This document shows, in pieces, positions 26,756-35,635 of a DNA stretch of 64,000 nucleotides (position 1 is its first letter; every line of letters begins with the position of its first letter). The stretch is from an uncultured Bacteroidales bacterium. Lineage in GTDB: Bacteria > Bacteroidota > Bacteroidia > Bacteroidales > P3. Position numbers and translations under genes: made by a program. The stretch is taken from the NCBI GenBank assembly GCA_900316235.1, contig ONCC01000011.1, positions 1 to 64,000 of the forward strand, written 5' to 3'. The notes beneath the pieces were generated by a model that made no database searches, was not told the origin of the DNA, and was given only the letters and a program-made list of their open reading frames with translations.

Positions 26756-27945
26756 GGAAACTACTGGGTTTAATAGGTCTAATGGGTTTAATGGGTTTGC
26801 TGCCTATTAAACCCATTCTGCCCATTAACCCCATCCACGCCCAGGATAGCAACCGTGTGTTCCTGCATATCGACGGTTCAACCTTCTTCATCGACAACGA
26901 ATACTTCGGCGACCGCCTGAGCGGCTACACGCTGCCGGGCTTTGTGCTGCAACCCAAGATGGAATGGGTTTTCGATGCGCATCGCGACGTCAAGTTGAAA
27001 GGCGGCCTGCACTGGCTGTACTATTGGGGCGCACAGGATTATCCCGCGAGAACAGCGTATGGGGCATACCCATTGTACGACAGCATGTCCCGACCGATGC
27101 ATGTGCTACCGTGGCTACAAGCATCCATCAAGTTCAATTCCAAACTAAAACTCTATTTAGGTTGTCTCGACCCCGACGGGCACGACTTGCCGTTGCCGCT
27201 CTACAACCCCGAGTTGGCATTGGTGGGAGACCCTGAGACTGGCTTCCAAATAAAATTTAATGGCAATTGGCTGAAGATGGATATATGGACCGACTGGCGC
27301 GAATACATCTGGGACCGCAGTCCTGTGCCCGAACGCTTTACCGCCGGTGCAAGCGGTCGTCTGGTACTAAACCACAAAGACTGGCAGTTTTATCTGCCGC
27401 TGCATTTCGTTGTGCAGCACGAAGGTGGGCAGAATATGAGCGTGAGCCACAACATCAACAACAATTTCAACGCTGCCGCAGGTCTAGGTTTGTATAGCTT
27501 AATAGGAGAAAACTTCTATTACGACATTAGTTGCCGCGCTTTCTGGTACCATCAACATGGCAATCCGACTGTGCCGTTCAGTACAGGATGGGGACTCTAT
27601 CCTGAGGTGAAGACTTGCCTCTACAACAGGTGGATTCTATCAGCATCCTACTGGCACGGAAAGGATTTCGTGCCTTTGATGGGTTGCTGGCATTTCAGCA
27701 ACCTTTCGGCCAACACCGCTGGACTGACCTTCGACCGCACACGAGTGATTACACTTCAGGCCTCATGGACTTGGATTCCTGTGCTATGGCCAAGAAATTG
27801 CCATCTCTCCGTCTACGGCACCCTCTACCACTACCTGCCCTCGACAGGCACCTTCGCCGACGGCACCACCAAAGACTATGGCCACCGCAACCAGTTCGCC
27901 GTCGGTGCCGCCTTGAATTTCTATCCCTCTATAAAATTGTTCTAA
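26752..27945 (+). CDS. outer membrane beta-barrel protein of unknown function
   Basis: This 397-residue protein has an unusual signal peptide built of repeats (GLIGLMGLMGLLPIKPILPI) encoded by a nonamer inverted array. The mature part has many aromatic, amphipathic strands (LKGGLHWLYYWGAQDYPART, FYLPLHFVVQHEGG) and ends NFYPSIKLF, a barrel-type terminus. I do not recognise the family; a porin-like role is possible. It is coupled to the thioredoxin gene and is followed directly by ribF. Confidence 0.75.
   Translation: MRKLLGLIGLMGLMGLLPIKPILPINPIHAQDSNRVFLHIDGSTFFIDNEYFGDRLSGYTLPGFVLQPKMEWVFDAHRDVKLKGGLHWLYYWGAQDYPARTAYGAYPLYDSMSRPMHVLPWLQASIKFNSKLKLYLGCLDPDGHDLPLPLYNPELALVGDPETGFQIKFNGNWLKMDIWTDWREYIWDRSPVPERFTAGASGRLVLNHKDWQFYLPLHFVVQHEGGQNMSVSHNINNNFNAAAGLGLYSLIGENFYYDISCRAFWYHQHGNPTVPFSTGWGLYPEVKTCLYNRWILSASYWHGKDFVPLMGCWHFSNLSANTAGLTFDRTRVITLQASWTWIPVLWPRNCHLSVYGTLYHYLPSTGTFADGTTKDYGHRNQFAVGAALNFYPSIKLF
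26767..26838. repeat. inverted nonamer array inside a signal-peptide coding region
   Basis: Four units (GGTTTAATA, GGTCTAATG, GGTTTAATG, GGTTTGCTG) are followed by four inverse units (CCTATTAAA, CCCATTCTG, CCCATTAAC, CCCATCCAC). GGGTTTAATAGG at 26766-26777 is the perfect reverse complement of 26803-26814. The frame is kept, because the unit is three codons. Confidence 0.9.
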
Positions 27946-28824
27946 GTGTTCCAACTCTACGACATACACGGCCCCATCGCTTCCATTTCCGAACCCACGA
28001 CAGTCACCGTCGGCGTCTTCGACGGCGTACACCGCGGACACCGAGAATTACTGAAGGATGTGACTCTTGTCGTAACATTGACGGCGCATCCCTCGTTTGT
28101 GCTGGGTCGGCGAGACAGTGAATATTGGCTCGACGACCCCGACGAACACCTGCGCCTCCTCTTCGAGGCTGGTGCCAAGTACGTCGCCGTGCTGCCCTTC
28201 ACCCGCGAGGTGTCCAGTCTCTCGGCCTGCCAGATGGCACGCCTGCTGTATAACAAGTTGCAGATGCGCATCCTATTGCTAGGCTACGACAGCCGCTTCG
28301 GATGCAAGAGCAACGACGACTTCGACCAACTGCCGCAACTGGCCTCTGAACTGGGCTTCACGCTCAAGCGCGGCGAGCCGTTCCTCGTCGACAATCAGCC
28401 CATCAGTTCCAGCCGCATCCGCGAAAGCCTAACGAGCGGCGCCGTCGAGGAGACAGCCACGCTGCTTGGCCGTCCTTACGCTATCACCGGCATCGTGCTC
28501 CACGGTCGCGGCGTGGGCCACACTCTCGGTTTCCCTACCGCCAATATCGACCTCTCGCAGACCCGCAAGATGCTCCCCAAGGAAGGCGTCTATGCCGTTC
28601 ACATCGGCGAATACACTGGAATGGCCAACCTCGGAACAGCCCCCACCTTCGGTATGGAAAATCCCGTGTTGGAAGTCCACTTGATTGATTTTCACGGTGA
28701 CATCTATGGGCAGACTGTCACAGTAGAGTTCATCCACCGCCTTCGCGATATCGTACGCTTCGACACCCCCGAGGCTCTCGAAGAACAACTACAGAAAGAC
28801 CTTAACGCCTGCCGCCAACTATGA
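27946..28824 (+). CDS. ribF: bifunctional riboflavin kinase / FMN adenylyltransferase
   Basis: RibF makes FMN and then FAD. The N-terminal nucleotidyltransferase domain has GVFDGVHRGHRELL and SSSRIRE; the C-terminal kinase domain has GRGVGHTLGFPTANI, EGVYAVHIG and the closing FIHRLRDIVRF. At 292 residues it is slightly shorter than usual (about 305-315). It opens with GTG at 27946 directly after the preceding stop and overlaps the next gene by 4 bp. Confidence 0.96.
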   Translation: MFQLYDIHGPIASISEPTTVTVGVFDGVHRGHRELLKDVTLVVTLTAHPSFVLGRRDSEYWLDDPDEHLRLLFEAGAKYVAVLPFTREVSSLSACQMARLLYNKLQMRILLLGYDSRFGCKSNDDFDQLPQLASELGFTLKRGEPFLVDNQPISSSRIRESLTSGAVEETATLLGRPYAITGIVLHGRGVGHTLGFPTANIDLSQTRKMLPKEGVYAVHIGEYTGMANLGTAPTFGMENPVLEVHLIDFHGDIYGQTVTVEFIHRLRDIVRFDTPEALEEQLQKDLNACRQL

Positions 28825-29582
28825 ACAACCTGTACATAACCTTCTACCAGCAAGATATCATCTGGGGCGATATCGCGGCCAACCGCCATTGTGTCGAGGA
28901 GGCATTAGCCTCTGCACCACAGAGTGACATTTTCGTCGTCCCTGAGACTTTCACCACAGGCTTTGGCGACCATATGGCAGCCTTAGCCGAGGAGCAGGAA
29001 GGCCCCACTCTCATGTGGGCTCGACAGATGGCTGCTCTGTACGACATCATGTTTATCGGCACATGGATTGTCCGTGAGGGTGACAATTGTTACAATAGGC
29101 TTCATTGGGTCTATCCCAACGGCGACTTCGGCTACTACGATAAAGCCCATACTTTCCGCGTCAGCGGCGAATACGACATCATTAGCCGGGGCACACAACG
29201 CAAGGTGTTAGAATACAAAGGCTGGAAGATTAAACCCGCCGTCTGCTACGATCTCCGCTTCCCCAAATGGCTGCGCAACGACAATTTGAGTTACGATCTC
29301 CTGCTCGTTTGTGCCAATTGGCCTGGTAGTCGCCACGAAGCCTGGACCACCCTACTCAAAGCCCGAGCCATCGAGAACGAGAGCTATGTGTTAGGTTGCA
29401 ACCGCTGTGGTAAAGATGGCGTGGGAGGCAACTACACCGGCAATAGCGCCCTCATCGACTATAAAGGATTCTCTTTGGCAGAAGCCGAAGATGAAGCCGA
29501 CCAACTCATCACCGTCACCCTTGACAAAGAAAAGCTTAACACCTTCCGCCAGCATTGGCCCCTCTATCTTGACTTCGACTAA
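28821..29582 (+). CDS. nitrilase-family omega-amidase-like hydrolase
   Basis: This 253-residue carbon-nitrogen hydrolase has the catalytic triad in VPETFTTGF (Glu), YYDKAHTFR (Lys) and PAVCYDLRFPKW (Cys). The overall pattern is closest to YafV/Nit2 omega-amidases, which turn alpha-ketoglutaramate into alpha-ketoglutarate as a metabolite-repair step. It overlaps ribF by 4 bp and ends immediately before mutS2. Confidence 0.9.
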   Translation: MNNLYITFYQQDIIWGDIAANRHCVEEALASAPQSDIFVVPETFTTGFGDHMAALAEEQEGPTLMWARQMAALYDIMFIGTWIVREGDNCYNRLHWVYPNGDFGYYDKAHTFRVSGEYDIISRGTQRKVLEYKGWKIKPAVCYDLRFPKWLRNDNLSYDLLLVCANWPGSRHEAWTTLLKARAIENESYVLGCNRCGKDGVGGNYTGNSALIDYKGFSLAEAEDEADQLITVTLDKEKLNTFRQHWPLYLDFD

Positions 29583-32057
29583 ATGAACAATATAGAACAG
29601 AAACTGGGATTCGACCGCATCCGCCAAATGGTGGTGGAACAATGCACCAACGCTCTTGCTGCCCGTATGGCCGACGAGATGCACTTCACGTCCGACTACG
29701 AGCCACTGTGCCACGAGCTACAGCTCGTCGAGGAGATGCGCCAGATAGTGCTCATGGAGAGCGGCTTCCCCCAGCAGGATTTCATCGACCTCACTCCCAT
29801 TCTCACCCACCTCCGCGTAGGCAATACCATTATCCCCCTCGAGAACCTGTTTGACCTAAAACTCTCGCTGCGCACCATCCGCGAGTGCTACTATTTCCTC
29901 ACCTCCGAAGATCATCAGCAGTATGAGGCCTTGCGCAACCTCGCCATCGAGGTGGAGCTGGGCTACGGCGGCAAAAGTTCGCAACTCAACGTCATCAACT
30001 CACTGCTAGGCAAACTGATAGATGACCATGGAGAACTCTACGACAACGCCTCCCCTGCCCTCGCCGAGATACGGCGAACCAAAGCTCGCAAGGCCGCCGA
30101 AGTCGACGCACAAGTCAACAGTACCCTGGCACGCGCCAAGCGCGAAGGTTGGGCACCGTCGGATGCCGAAGTGACCATCCGCGACGGCCGTCCTGTTATC
30201 CCTCTGCTCACTACCCACCGCCGCAAAATCCGCGGTCTCATACAGGACGAGAGTGCCACACGCCAGACAGCTTTTGTGGAGCCTTCCGAGGTGGTGGAAC
30301 TGGGCAACGATCTACGAGAGCTGGAATTCGACGAGCGCCATGAGATACAGCGTATCCTCCTCACCTTCAGTGACCGCCTGCGTCCCCTGCTGCCACAATT
30401 GGACGAGGCCTACCGCTTTCTCGCCCGTATCGATTTCCTACGCGCCAAAGCCCGCGTAGCTGTAGAGCTGAATGCCTGCGTCCCTATCCTCCACCCCGAA
30501 CCGCGCATCGAATGGATGGATGCCCGCCACCCCTTACTTTACTTGCAGAAAAAGGACGGGGTGGTGCCCTTCAACCTAGCGTTATCTAGTTCTACTAGTT
30601 TAACTAGCTCAACTAGTTCAACTAGAGACTCCCGCATTCTCATCATCTCCGGCCCCAACGCTGGCGGTAAGTCCGTCTGTCTCAAGGCTGTGGGATTGAT
30701 ACAATACATGCTGCAATGCGGCATGCCCGTGCCGCTGCGTCCCACCTCCGAGTGCGGCCTCTTCGGCAGCATCTTCATCGACATCGGAGACCAACAGAGT
30801 ATCGATAACGACCTCTCCACCTACACCTCGCACCTACAGAATATGAAAGCACTCCTTGCCGAGGCCAAAGAAGACACTCTCTTCCTCCTCGACGAGCTAG
30901 GTGGTGGCACCGAACCCCGCTCAGGCTGTGCCATCGCCGAAGCCGTATTGGAGACCCTCTACGGTTGCGGATCCTTCGGCGTGGTGACAACACATTTCGC
31001 GGACCTTAAGTTAATGGCCGACAATCTGCCCGGCATCGTCAACGGCGCCATGCTCTTCGACACTGACGCCATGCGTCCTCTCTACCGTTTGGCGGTGGGA
31101 CATCCCGGCAGCAGCTTCGCCTTCGAGATTGCCGAAAGCATCGGCTTCCCCAAAGATGTACTGGATAAAGCGGGCGAAAAGGTGGGTCGCGAGCAGCTCA
31201 ACTTTGAACATCAACTACAGCAGCTCGAACTTGATAAACAAGAGATTACGCGACAGAAAGAAGAGCTGCGAGTAGCCGACGAGTTTCTCAGCGAGGTGAC
31301 ACAGAAATACCAACGCCTAAACGACAACCTCCAAGCCCGTCGCCACGAAATAATCAGTGGTGCCCGTCGCGAAGCTCAGCAGATTCTCACCGACGCCAAC
31401 CGCACTGTCGAGCGGACCATCAGCGACATCAAAAGTGCCAAAGCTGAAAAGGAGGCCACCCAACAGGCTCGTGCCCGCCTCGCGGAAGCTACAGAACAGA
31501 TGGTGTCAGAGATAAAGAAAGCCGACAATCAACGCCACAACAAATCCGACAAGTCTCACCCGTCTGACAAGTCCGACATGTCTGACCTTCCCGTCACCGT
31601 GGGCAGCATCGTGCGCATTGACGGACAGGACACCTTCGGGCAAGTGGTGGAAATCAAAGGCAAGAAAGCCCTCGTGGAGAGCAACAGTCTCCGCATGACC
31701 ATCCCGCTGGAGCGTCTAACCGGCACCGCCAAACAAAAGATTCCCGCCTCCAAGAAACCCACCACCCAGACGTTTTCCTCGATATACGACGAGATGAACG
31801 AGAAACGCGCCCACTTCAACCCCACCCTCGACCTCCGCGGCCACCGCGCCGAGGAAGCCCTCGACCTGCTGCACAAGTTCCTCGACGAGGCCATCCTCCT
31901 CAGCGAGAAAGAGGTGCGCATCCTCCACGGCAAAGGCTACGGCATCCTCATGCAAGTCATCCACCAGGAGTTGAAAGGCATGCGCGAAATCCGCTCCTTC
32001 CACCCCGAGAAAGTGGAACTAGGCGGTGTAGGCGTCACCATCGTCAACCTCCGCTAG
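29583..32057 (+). CDS. mutS2: endonuclease MutS2
   Basis: MutS2 is an ATPase and nuclease linked to recombination suppression and ribosome rescue. The 824-residue protein has the MutS core with Walker A GPNAGGKS (about 356), FLLDELGGGTEP (Walker B), a long coiled coil (about 530-640) and a C-terminal Smr domain (LDLRGHRAEEALDLLHKFLD, HGKGYGIL). Two in-frame nonamer arrays interrupt it: SSSTSLTSSTSST just before Walker A, and NKSDKSHPSDKSDMSD after the coiled coil. Neither belongs to the family fold. Confidence 0.96.
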   Translation: MNNIEQKLGFDRIRQMVVEQCTNALAARMADEMHFTSDYEPLCHELQLVEEMRQIVLMESGFPQQDFIDLTPILTHLRVGNTIIPLENLFDLKLSLRTIRECYYFLTSEDHQQYEALRNLAIEVELGYGGKSSQLNVINSLLGKLIDDHGELYDNASPALAEIRRTKARKAAEVDAQVNSTLARAKREGWAPSDAEVTIRDGRPVIPLLTTHRRKIRGLIQDESATRQTAFVEPSEVVELGNDLRELEFDERHEIQRILLTFSDRLRPLLPQLDEAYRFLARIDFLRAKARVAVELNACVPILHPEPRIEWMDARHPLLYLQKKDGVVPFNLALSSSTSLTSSTSSTRDSRILIISGPNAGGKSVCLKAVGLIQYMLQCGMPVPLRPTSECGLFGSIFIDIGDQQSIDNDLSTYTSHLQNMKALLAEAKEDTLFLLDELGGGTEPRSGCAIAEAVLETLYGCGSFGVVTTHFADLKLMADNLPGIVNGAMLFDTDAMRPLYRLAVGHPGSSFAFEIAESIGFPKDVLDKAGEKVGREQLNFEHQLQQLELDKQEITRQKEELRVADEFLSEVTQKYQRLNDNLQARRHEIISGARREAQQILTDANRTVERTISDIKSAKAEKEATQQARARLAEATEQMVSEIKKADNQRHNKSDKSHPSDKSDMSDLPVTVGSIVRIDGQDTFGQVVEIKGKKALVESNSLRMTIPLERLTGTAKQKIPASKKPTTQTFSSIYDEMNEKRAHFNPTLDLRGHRAEEALDLLHKFLDEAILLSEKEVRILHGKGYGILMQVIHQELKGMREIRSFHPEKVELGGVGVTIVNLR
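30586..30630. repeat. in-frame nonamer array in mutS2 (CTAGTTCAA type)
   Basis: Five units: CTAGTTCTA, CTAGTTTAA, CTAGCTCAA, CTAGTTCAA, CTAGAGACT. They encode Ser/Thr-rich sequence about 15 residues before the Walker A motif. Units match at 6-8 of 9 positions. Confidence 0.9.
31545..31589. repeat. in-frame nonamer array in mutS2 (TCCGACAAG type)
   Basis: Five units: TCCGACAAG, TCTCACCCG, TCTGACAAG, TCCGACATG, TCTGACCTT. They encode SDK/SDM-type tripeptides between the coiled coil and the domain that precedes Smr. Confidence 0.9.
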
Positions 32058-32190
32058 CGTATATCGTCCTCTCCCAGCATCGGTATCCTCTCCGTCGGTT
32101 TTCCCATCACCGAGTACCAGACGGGGCTGTCGCCCACATCATCGTGCATAAAGAAATGTTAACAAACCTTAAACACAAACACCCTGCTAA

Positions 32191-32252
32191 AACCCTATCA
32201 ACACCTACTGTGGTAGGAGTTGGTTAGGAGTTGGTAAGGAGATGATAGGCAG
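32191..32252. repeat. intergenic 11-mer array, copy D
   Basis: ACCCTATCAACACCTAC runs into a loop TGTG and the inverse GTAGGAGTTGGTTAGGAG, then TTGGTAAGGAGATGATAGG. The arms CCTAC/GTAGG close the centre. It lies 134 bp after mutS2. Confidence 0.8.
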
Positions 32253-32290
32253 TTCATACCTTTCAGGTACAATAAGTTATGCACAAAAAC

Positions 32291-32330
32291 AAACACCTGC
32301 TTGCAAAACAGATGCCTGAGGGTGTTTTTT
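32291..32330 (+). terminator. intrinsic terminator downstream of mutS2
   Basis: AAACACC (32291-32297) pairs with GGTGTTT (32321-32327), followed by further Ts. The loop is long (23 nt) and can pair partly. It probably ends the ribF-mutS2 transcript. Confidence 0.5.
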
Positions 32331-32663
32331 AGCTAATAATTTAACTTAATAGATGTTAAAATTATTTATTCGCCACATCTTCTCCTCTCTGTCAATAATC
32401 AATATTGAAGTAATCCAGCAATGTTTTATAGCGGTCTTGTGCCTTCAGGCATGTATCTCGCAGAAATGTTTTTTTATAAAAAGAGCCACGGCAAGCGTGG
32501 GTTACGCTTGCCGTGGCGGTGGAGAGGATGGGACTCTTTTCGTATTGGGCTTGATAATCTGATTGATTATGGATGTGGATTTATGGGGGTCCTCAACTGC
32601 TACGCAACAGCATATCATCGGCAAGGGATTTGATGATGTGGTGTGTCATTGTTTGATGTGTGT
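32331..32663. other. gene-free stretch with a perfect 14-bp hairpin
   Basis: No convincing gene is present. GCCACGGCAAGCGT at 32485-32498 pairs perfectly with 32504-32517 around GGGTT. Just before it, one frame reads SGLVPSGMYLAEMFF, which weakly resembles the end of a type IX sorting domain (compare PSGVYLVRV), so this may be the relic of a surface-protein gene tail. The 60-70-aa frames here have no other support. Confidence 0.4.
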
Positions 32664-33275
32664 TTATAAACTGAGGCCGTACTGCAGCATCAGGCTGTAG
32701 CCGCCGAAGGTGCGCTTGTCGTTGGCCACCAGACCGGCGGGAAGGTTGAGGTCCTTGTCGAAGTGCGAGCCGTTGACGTTGAAGGCGGCGCGGAGGCCGA
32801 CGTAGTTGCCGCTGTTGAAGCGGTAGAGGATGCCGGTCTCAAACTCGCCATCTATGCCGAGGCGGGTGCGCGAATAGTCGTCGCCAAGGTACTCGAATCC
32901 GTTAGCCATCACCGAGAAGCCGAACTTCAAGCCTAGGAGTGTCTCCCAGTTGCCGCCGATGGGGATGTAGTGACGCAACATCAGCGAGGTGTTCCACCAT
33001 ATGACGGTCTCGTTGAGGGCGATGGCGGAGGTGTTCAGGATGGAGTACTGGAATTGGATGCCGAACAGGGAGTTGTTGATGCGGTAGCCGAGGTGGATAG
33101 CCTCGCTCCAGTTGGAGTAGCTGTCGGTGGCATCCTGAAAGAGCGAGATACCGCTGTAGTTGGTGAACGTGGTCATGCCGATGTTGCAGCCAAGTTCGAA
33201 CTTCTTTGTGTTTTCCTGTGCGCTTGCCGCGCCGATTGCCAGCACGGCGGCCAGCATTACGATTGCTTTTTTCAT
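32664..33275 (-). CDS. small outer membrane beta-barrel protein
   Basis: The 203 residues start with a signal peptide (MKKAIVMLAAVLAIGAASAQ). They then form about eight amphipathic strands, such as IGMTTFTNYSGISLF, FGIQFQYSILN and SLMLRHYIPIGGNW, ending YSLMLQYGLSL. This is the size of OmpA/OmpX-type barrels. The function is unknown. It lies last in the ECF sigma factor run. Confidence 0.8.
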   Translation of the reverse strand: MKKAIVMLAAVLAIGAASAQENTKKFELGCNIGMTTFTNYSGISLFQDATDSYSNWSEAIHLGYRINNSLFGIQFQYSILNTSAIALNETVIWWNTSLMLRHYIPIGGNWETLLGLKFGFSVMANGFEYLGDDYSRTRLGIDGEFETGILYRFNSGNYVGLRAAFNVNGSHFDKDLNLPAGLVANDKRTFGGYSLMLQYGLSL

Positions 33276-33302
33276 TGTTTATGTGTGTTAGTTGTTGTTC
33301 AT

Positions 33303-34043
33303 CTAAAAACAGCCCTCGGGGGTGCAGACTTTGGGGAGAAATGAGATGGTGTCGACCTTGCTGAACTCCAGTTCTGTCACGGGAACGGTGATGTCGCGGA
33401 TGTCGGTGGGGCCGAAGGTGGCAGTGCCGTCTTCCGCGATGATGTATGTGCATTTCATGCGACCATGATGGTCGAGCAACAATGTGGTAGGGATTCCATC
33501 GACACTTGTTATTATTTGCGACTGCGGGGCGATGGCGTTGACGATATTGTTCAGTCGGTTGTCGGCGACGTCGAAGCCCGACTCTTCGTATGACTGTCCG
33601 TAATGCCTAATAACGTTCCACACCACCGTCCACATGTTCTTCACCATCAGCGGACGGTACTGCGGCAGGGTGTCGTCAATCCAGTAGCGGGGCGAGTCGA
33701 TGTGGTAGGTGCGGTAGAGCTCATCTGCATACTGTGCCGTGCTATAGCTCTCCACCACGAAGTACCAGCGCACGAGGCTGGTGTCGCACTCGGCCATCTT
33801 CTGCGGGTAGACATCGCGCATACTCAACACACAGTAGCCGCAGCAGGGGCTGGTGAGCACCACCACCTTGTAGTGCGTGGTGTCGGCGGCAATCAGCTGC
33901 CTCAACTGCTCCACCGTGACGGGAGTGAGTTCCGGCATCGCGGATACCCTGCGGTAGTTCTTCACCGTGGGCTTCTCCATCATGCAGCCCGAAAACAGCA
34001 GCACGGCGGCCAGCATTACGATTGTCAGTTTTGTTCTTTGCAT
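33303..34043 (-). CDS. thioredoxin-fold lipoprotein with CCGYC motif
   Basis: This 246-residue protein has a lipobox (LLFSGC, Cys 20) and a redox motif SPCCGYC (about 64-70) following the strand VVVLT, as in thioredoxin folds. A later GIPTTLLLDHHG supplies the cis-proline loop. It probably acts on disulfides in the periplasm. The C-terminal pair in VCTPEGCF may be a second redox site. It is in the same run as the sigma factor and the barrel protein. Confidence 0.8.
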   Translation of the reverse strand: MQRTKLTIVMLAAVLLFSGCMMEKPTVKNYRRVSAMPELTPVTVEQLRQLIAADTTHYKVVVLTSPCCGYCVLSMRDVYPQKMAECDTSLVRWYFVVESYSTAQYADELYRTYHIDSPRYWIDDTLPQYRPLMVKNMWTVVWNVIRHYGQSYEESGFDVADNRLNNIVNAIAPQSQIITSVDGIPTTLLLDHHGRMKCTYIIAEDGTATFGPTDIRDITVPVTELEFSKVDTISFLPKVCTPEGCF

Positions 34044-34116
34044 AGATGTCGTTTTTGTAGTATTACATATAGTAGACGCAAAAGGTGGTCAAATCTTACA
34101 GATTGTGGAAAGGTTT

Positions 34117-34593
34117 TTATTCGCCGTTTTGGTTGACAGACTTCTTGTAGTTGTGATGAAGGACGGCATATATCTCGGTTGTGTCATGGATATGGAAGAT
34201 GGCGAATGTCTTGGTGTCGCAGGAGACGGAGAGGATTTCTGCATCGGGGGAGTCGCCAATGACGACCTGGGTGTAGTCGCGGCGATTGACCTGACGGGAG
34301 AAGACAACGTGGGGGGCAGTTTGTATTATAGTTTCAACAAAGTCGGAGATGGCGAAGTCGGCGCAGAGTGCCTGCCAGGCGCTGTCGGTGGTGGCTTCGA
34401 GGAGGGTGACGTCGAGGGTGAGGGTGTCATTGACGGGGAAGTTGTGGATGTAGCTGGCGGCTATGCCGTCGGCATTGTGGTAGCGGCGGTAGAGGTCGCT
34501 GACGTGGCACTCGGGGAGGAGGTAGCGCCAGGCGGCGACGGCGGCGACACCGAGGAGGGTGAGGAGGAGGAAGGCGAGAATCCACTTTTTCAT
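34117..34593 (-). CDS. single-pass membrane protein of unknown function
   Basis: The 158 residues open with a membrane segment (KKWILAFLLLTLLGVAAVAA) and continue as a soluble extracytoplasmic domain with no motif I recognise. Two cysteines (PECHV and LCADF) could form a disulfide. The ATG at 34593 overlaps the upstream stop (ATGA), which marks it as the true start although the frame is open to 34644. It is coupled to the candidate anti-sigma gene. Confidence 0.7.
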   Translation of the reverse strand: MKKWILAFLLLTLLGVAAVAAWRYLLPECHVSDLYRRYHNADGIAASYIHNFPVNDTLTLDVTLLEATTDSAWQALCADFAISDFVETIIQTAPHVVFSRQVNRRDYTQVVIGDSPDAEILSVSCDTKTFAIFHIHDTTEIYAVLHHNYKKSVNQNGE

Positions 34594-34868
34594 AGGCTTG
34601 CCATCATTACGTTTACACGGGAGCAGGCATCGTCGGCGCAGCACTGGAGGTTGCCGCTGACGTAGGTGTCGGTGCGCTCGGGCATGAGGCGCGCGGCGGA
34701 GCCTACGCAGGCGGCGACGGCGACGACGAGGAGGGCGGAACGGAAGAGGGTCTGGCGGCGGCGCTCACGGCGGTCGACCCAGTCGGCGAAGCCGTCGGTC
34801 ATAAAGCGGAGCTCATCACTAATGCGTGATTGCGTCATTGCGTTATTGCTTGAGTAGTTATCTTCCAT
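34590..34868 (-). CDS. small membrane protein, candidate anti-sigma factor
   Basis: This 92-residue protein has a cytoplasmic N-terminal part of about 43 residues, one membrane helix (FRSALLVVAVAACVGSAARL) and a short outer tail with a CC pair. It overlaps the end of the ECF sigma gene by 11 bp. That topology and coupling are what is expected of a small anti-sigma factor, but no ZAS or other anti-sigma motif is visible, so the role is inferred from context. The first codons are written by an octamer array. Confidence 0.6.
   Translation of the reverse strand: MEDNYSSNNAMTQSRISDELRFMTDGFADWVDRRERRRQTLFRSALLVVAVAACVGSAARLMPERTDTYVSGNLQCCADDACSRVNVMMASL
34824..34855. repeat. octamer array at the start of the candidate anti-sigma gene
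   Basis: Four units: GCGTGATT, GCGTCATT, GCGTTATT, GCTTGAGT. They encode the segment SNNAMTQSRI near the N terminus. The unit length is not a multiple of three, so changes in copy number would shift the frame. Confidence 0.8.
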
Positions 34869-35391
34869 ACTGTCGGAGTTTTTTCATGATACGGCTGATG
34901 CGCTGGTAGACGGCGTCGCGGGAGAGGGTGAGGCCGGAGGTGGCGGCGAAGCGGTCTGCGATTTCCTGCGCGTCGTAGCCCTCGAAACGGAGCTGCATAA
35001 GCTGCTGTTCGTCGGGCGGGAGGAGCGCGAGGAGGTCGAAGAGGGTGTCGGAGAGGTCGAGGCCGGGGATGGCGAGGGTGTCGGCCAGCTTGTCGGAGAG
35101 GGGTTCCGGCTCGGGCTCCTGACAGCGGTGGAGGTCGAGGATGACGGTCTCGGTGAGCTTTTCGAGCCAGCGGCGCTGCCGTGCCTCGGAGGCGGAGAGG
35201 TCGAGCTGGTCGAACTTGAGCCAGAGGACTATCCAGACTTCCTGTGCCAGGTCCTCGGCGCGGGCCTTGCGGTCGTCGCGGTCGCCGCGTCCGCGGCGGG
35301 CAAAACGCCAGCATACGCGCCACACCGTGGAGCGGTGGCGGCGCATGAAGGCGCAGTAGGTGTCGTGCCGGGAGGTGTCGGGTGTCATCAC
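34858..35391 (-). CDS. ECF-type RNA polymerase sigma factor
   Basis: This 177-residue group 4 sigma factor has region 2 at about 15-85 (RVCWRFARRGRG, ARAEDLAQEVWIVLW). Region 4 lies at about 115-172, with LLPPDEQQLMQLRFEGYDAQEIADRF before the recognition helix and RDAVYQRISRIMKKLRQY. It heads a run of five genes: candidate anti-sigma, membrane protein, thioredoxin lipoprotein and barrel. That suggests an envelope-sensing regulon that includes its own operon. The high GC of this gene and its neighbours differs from the rest of the window. Confidence 0.9.
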   Translation of the reverse strand: MMTPDTSRHDTYCAFMRRHRSTVWRVCWRFARRGRGDRDDRKARAEDLAQEVWIVLWLKFDQLDLSASEARQRRWLEKLTETVILDLHRCQEPEPEPLSDKLADTLAIPGLDLSDTLFDLLALLPPDEQQLMQLRFEGYDAQEIADRFAATSGLTLSRDAVYQRISRIMKKLRQYGR

Positions 35392-35583
35392 TTCTTTCTG
35401 TTCATCGTGGTCTAGTTTTCGGACATGGTTTCAAAAACCGTGCCCCTCTATAAATATATACGTAATTTTTGAGGCAAATCTGACATGAGGGGTGAATTTT
35501 TTTTCTTCGAAGAGTTTTAAAAAGGAAATAGGTCTAAGTATCAGGCAGTTGAAAATTGCCTTTTTCGGGTCTGTTTTTTTTTG

Positions 35584-35591
35584 TATATTTG
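35584..35591 (+). promoter_or_regulatory. promoter -7 box of hydF
   Basis: TATATTTG followed by CA, with a T-rich upstream stretch. It predicts a start near 35598 and excludes the upstream part of the open frame from translation. Confidence 0.75.
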
Positions 35592-35635
35592 CATGTGGAA
35601 CTGGAGGCCATAGAGTCTCCCAAAATATTGTAAAT

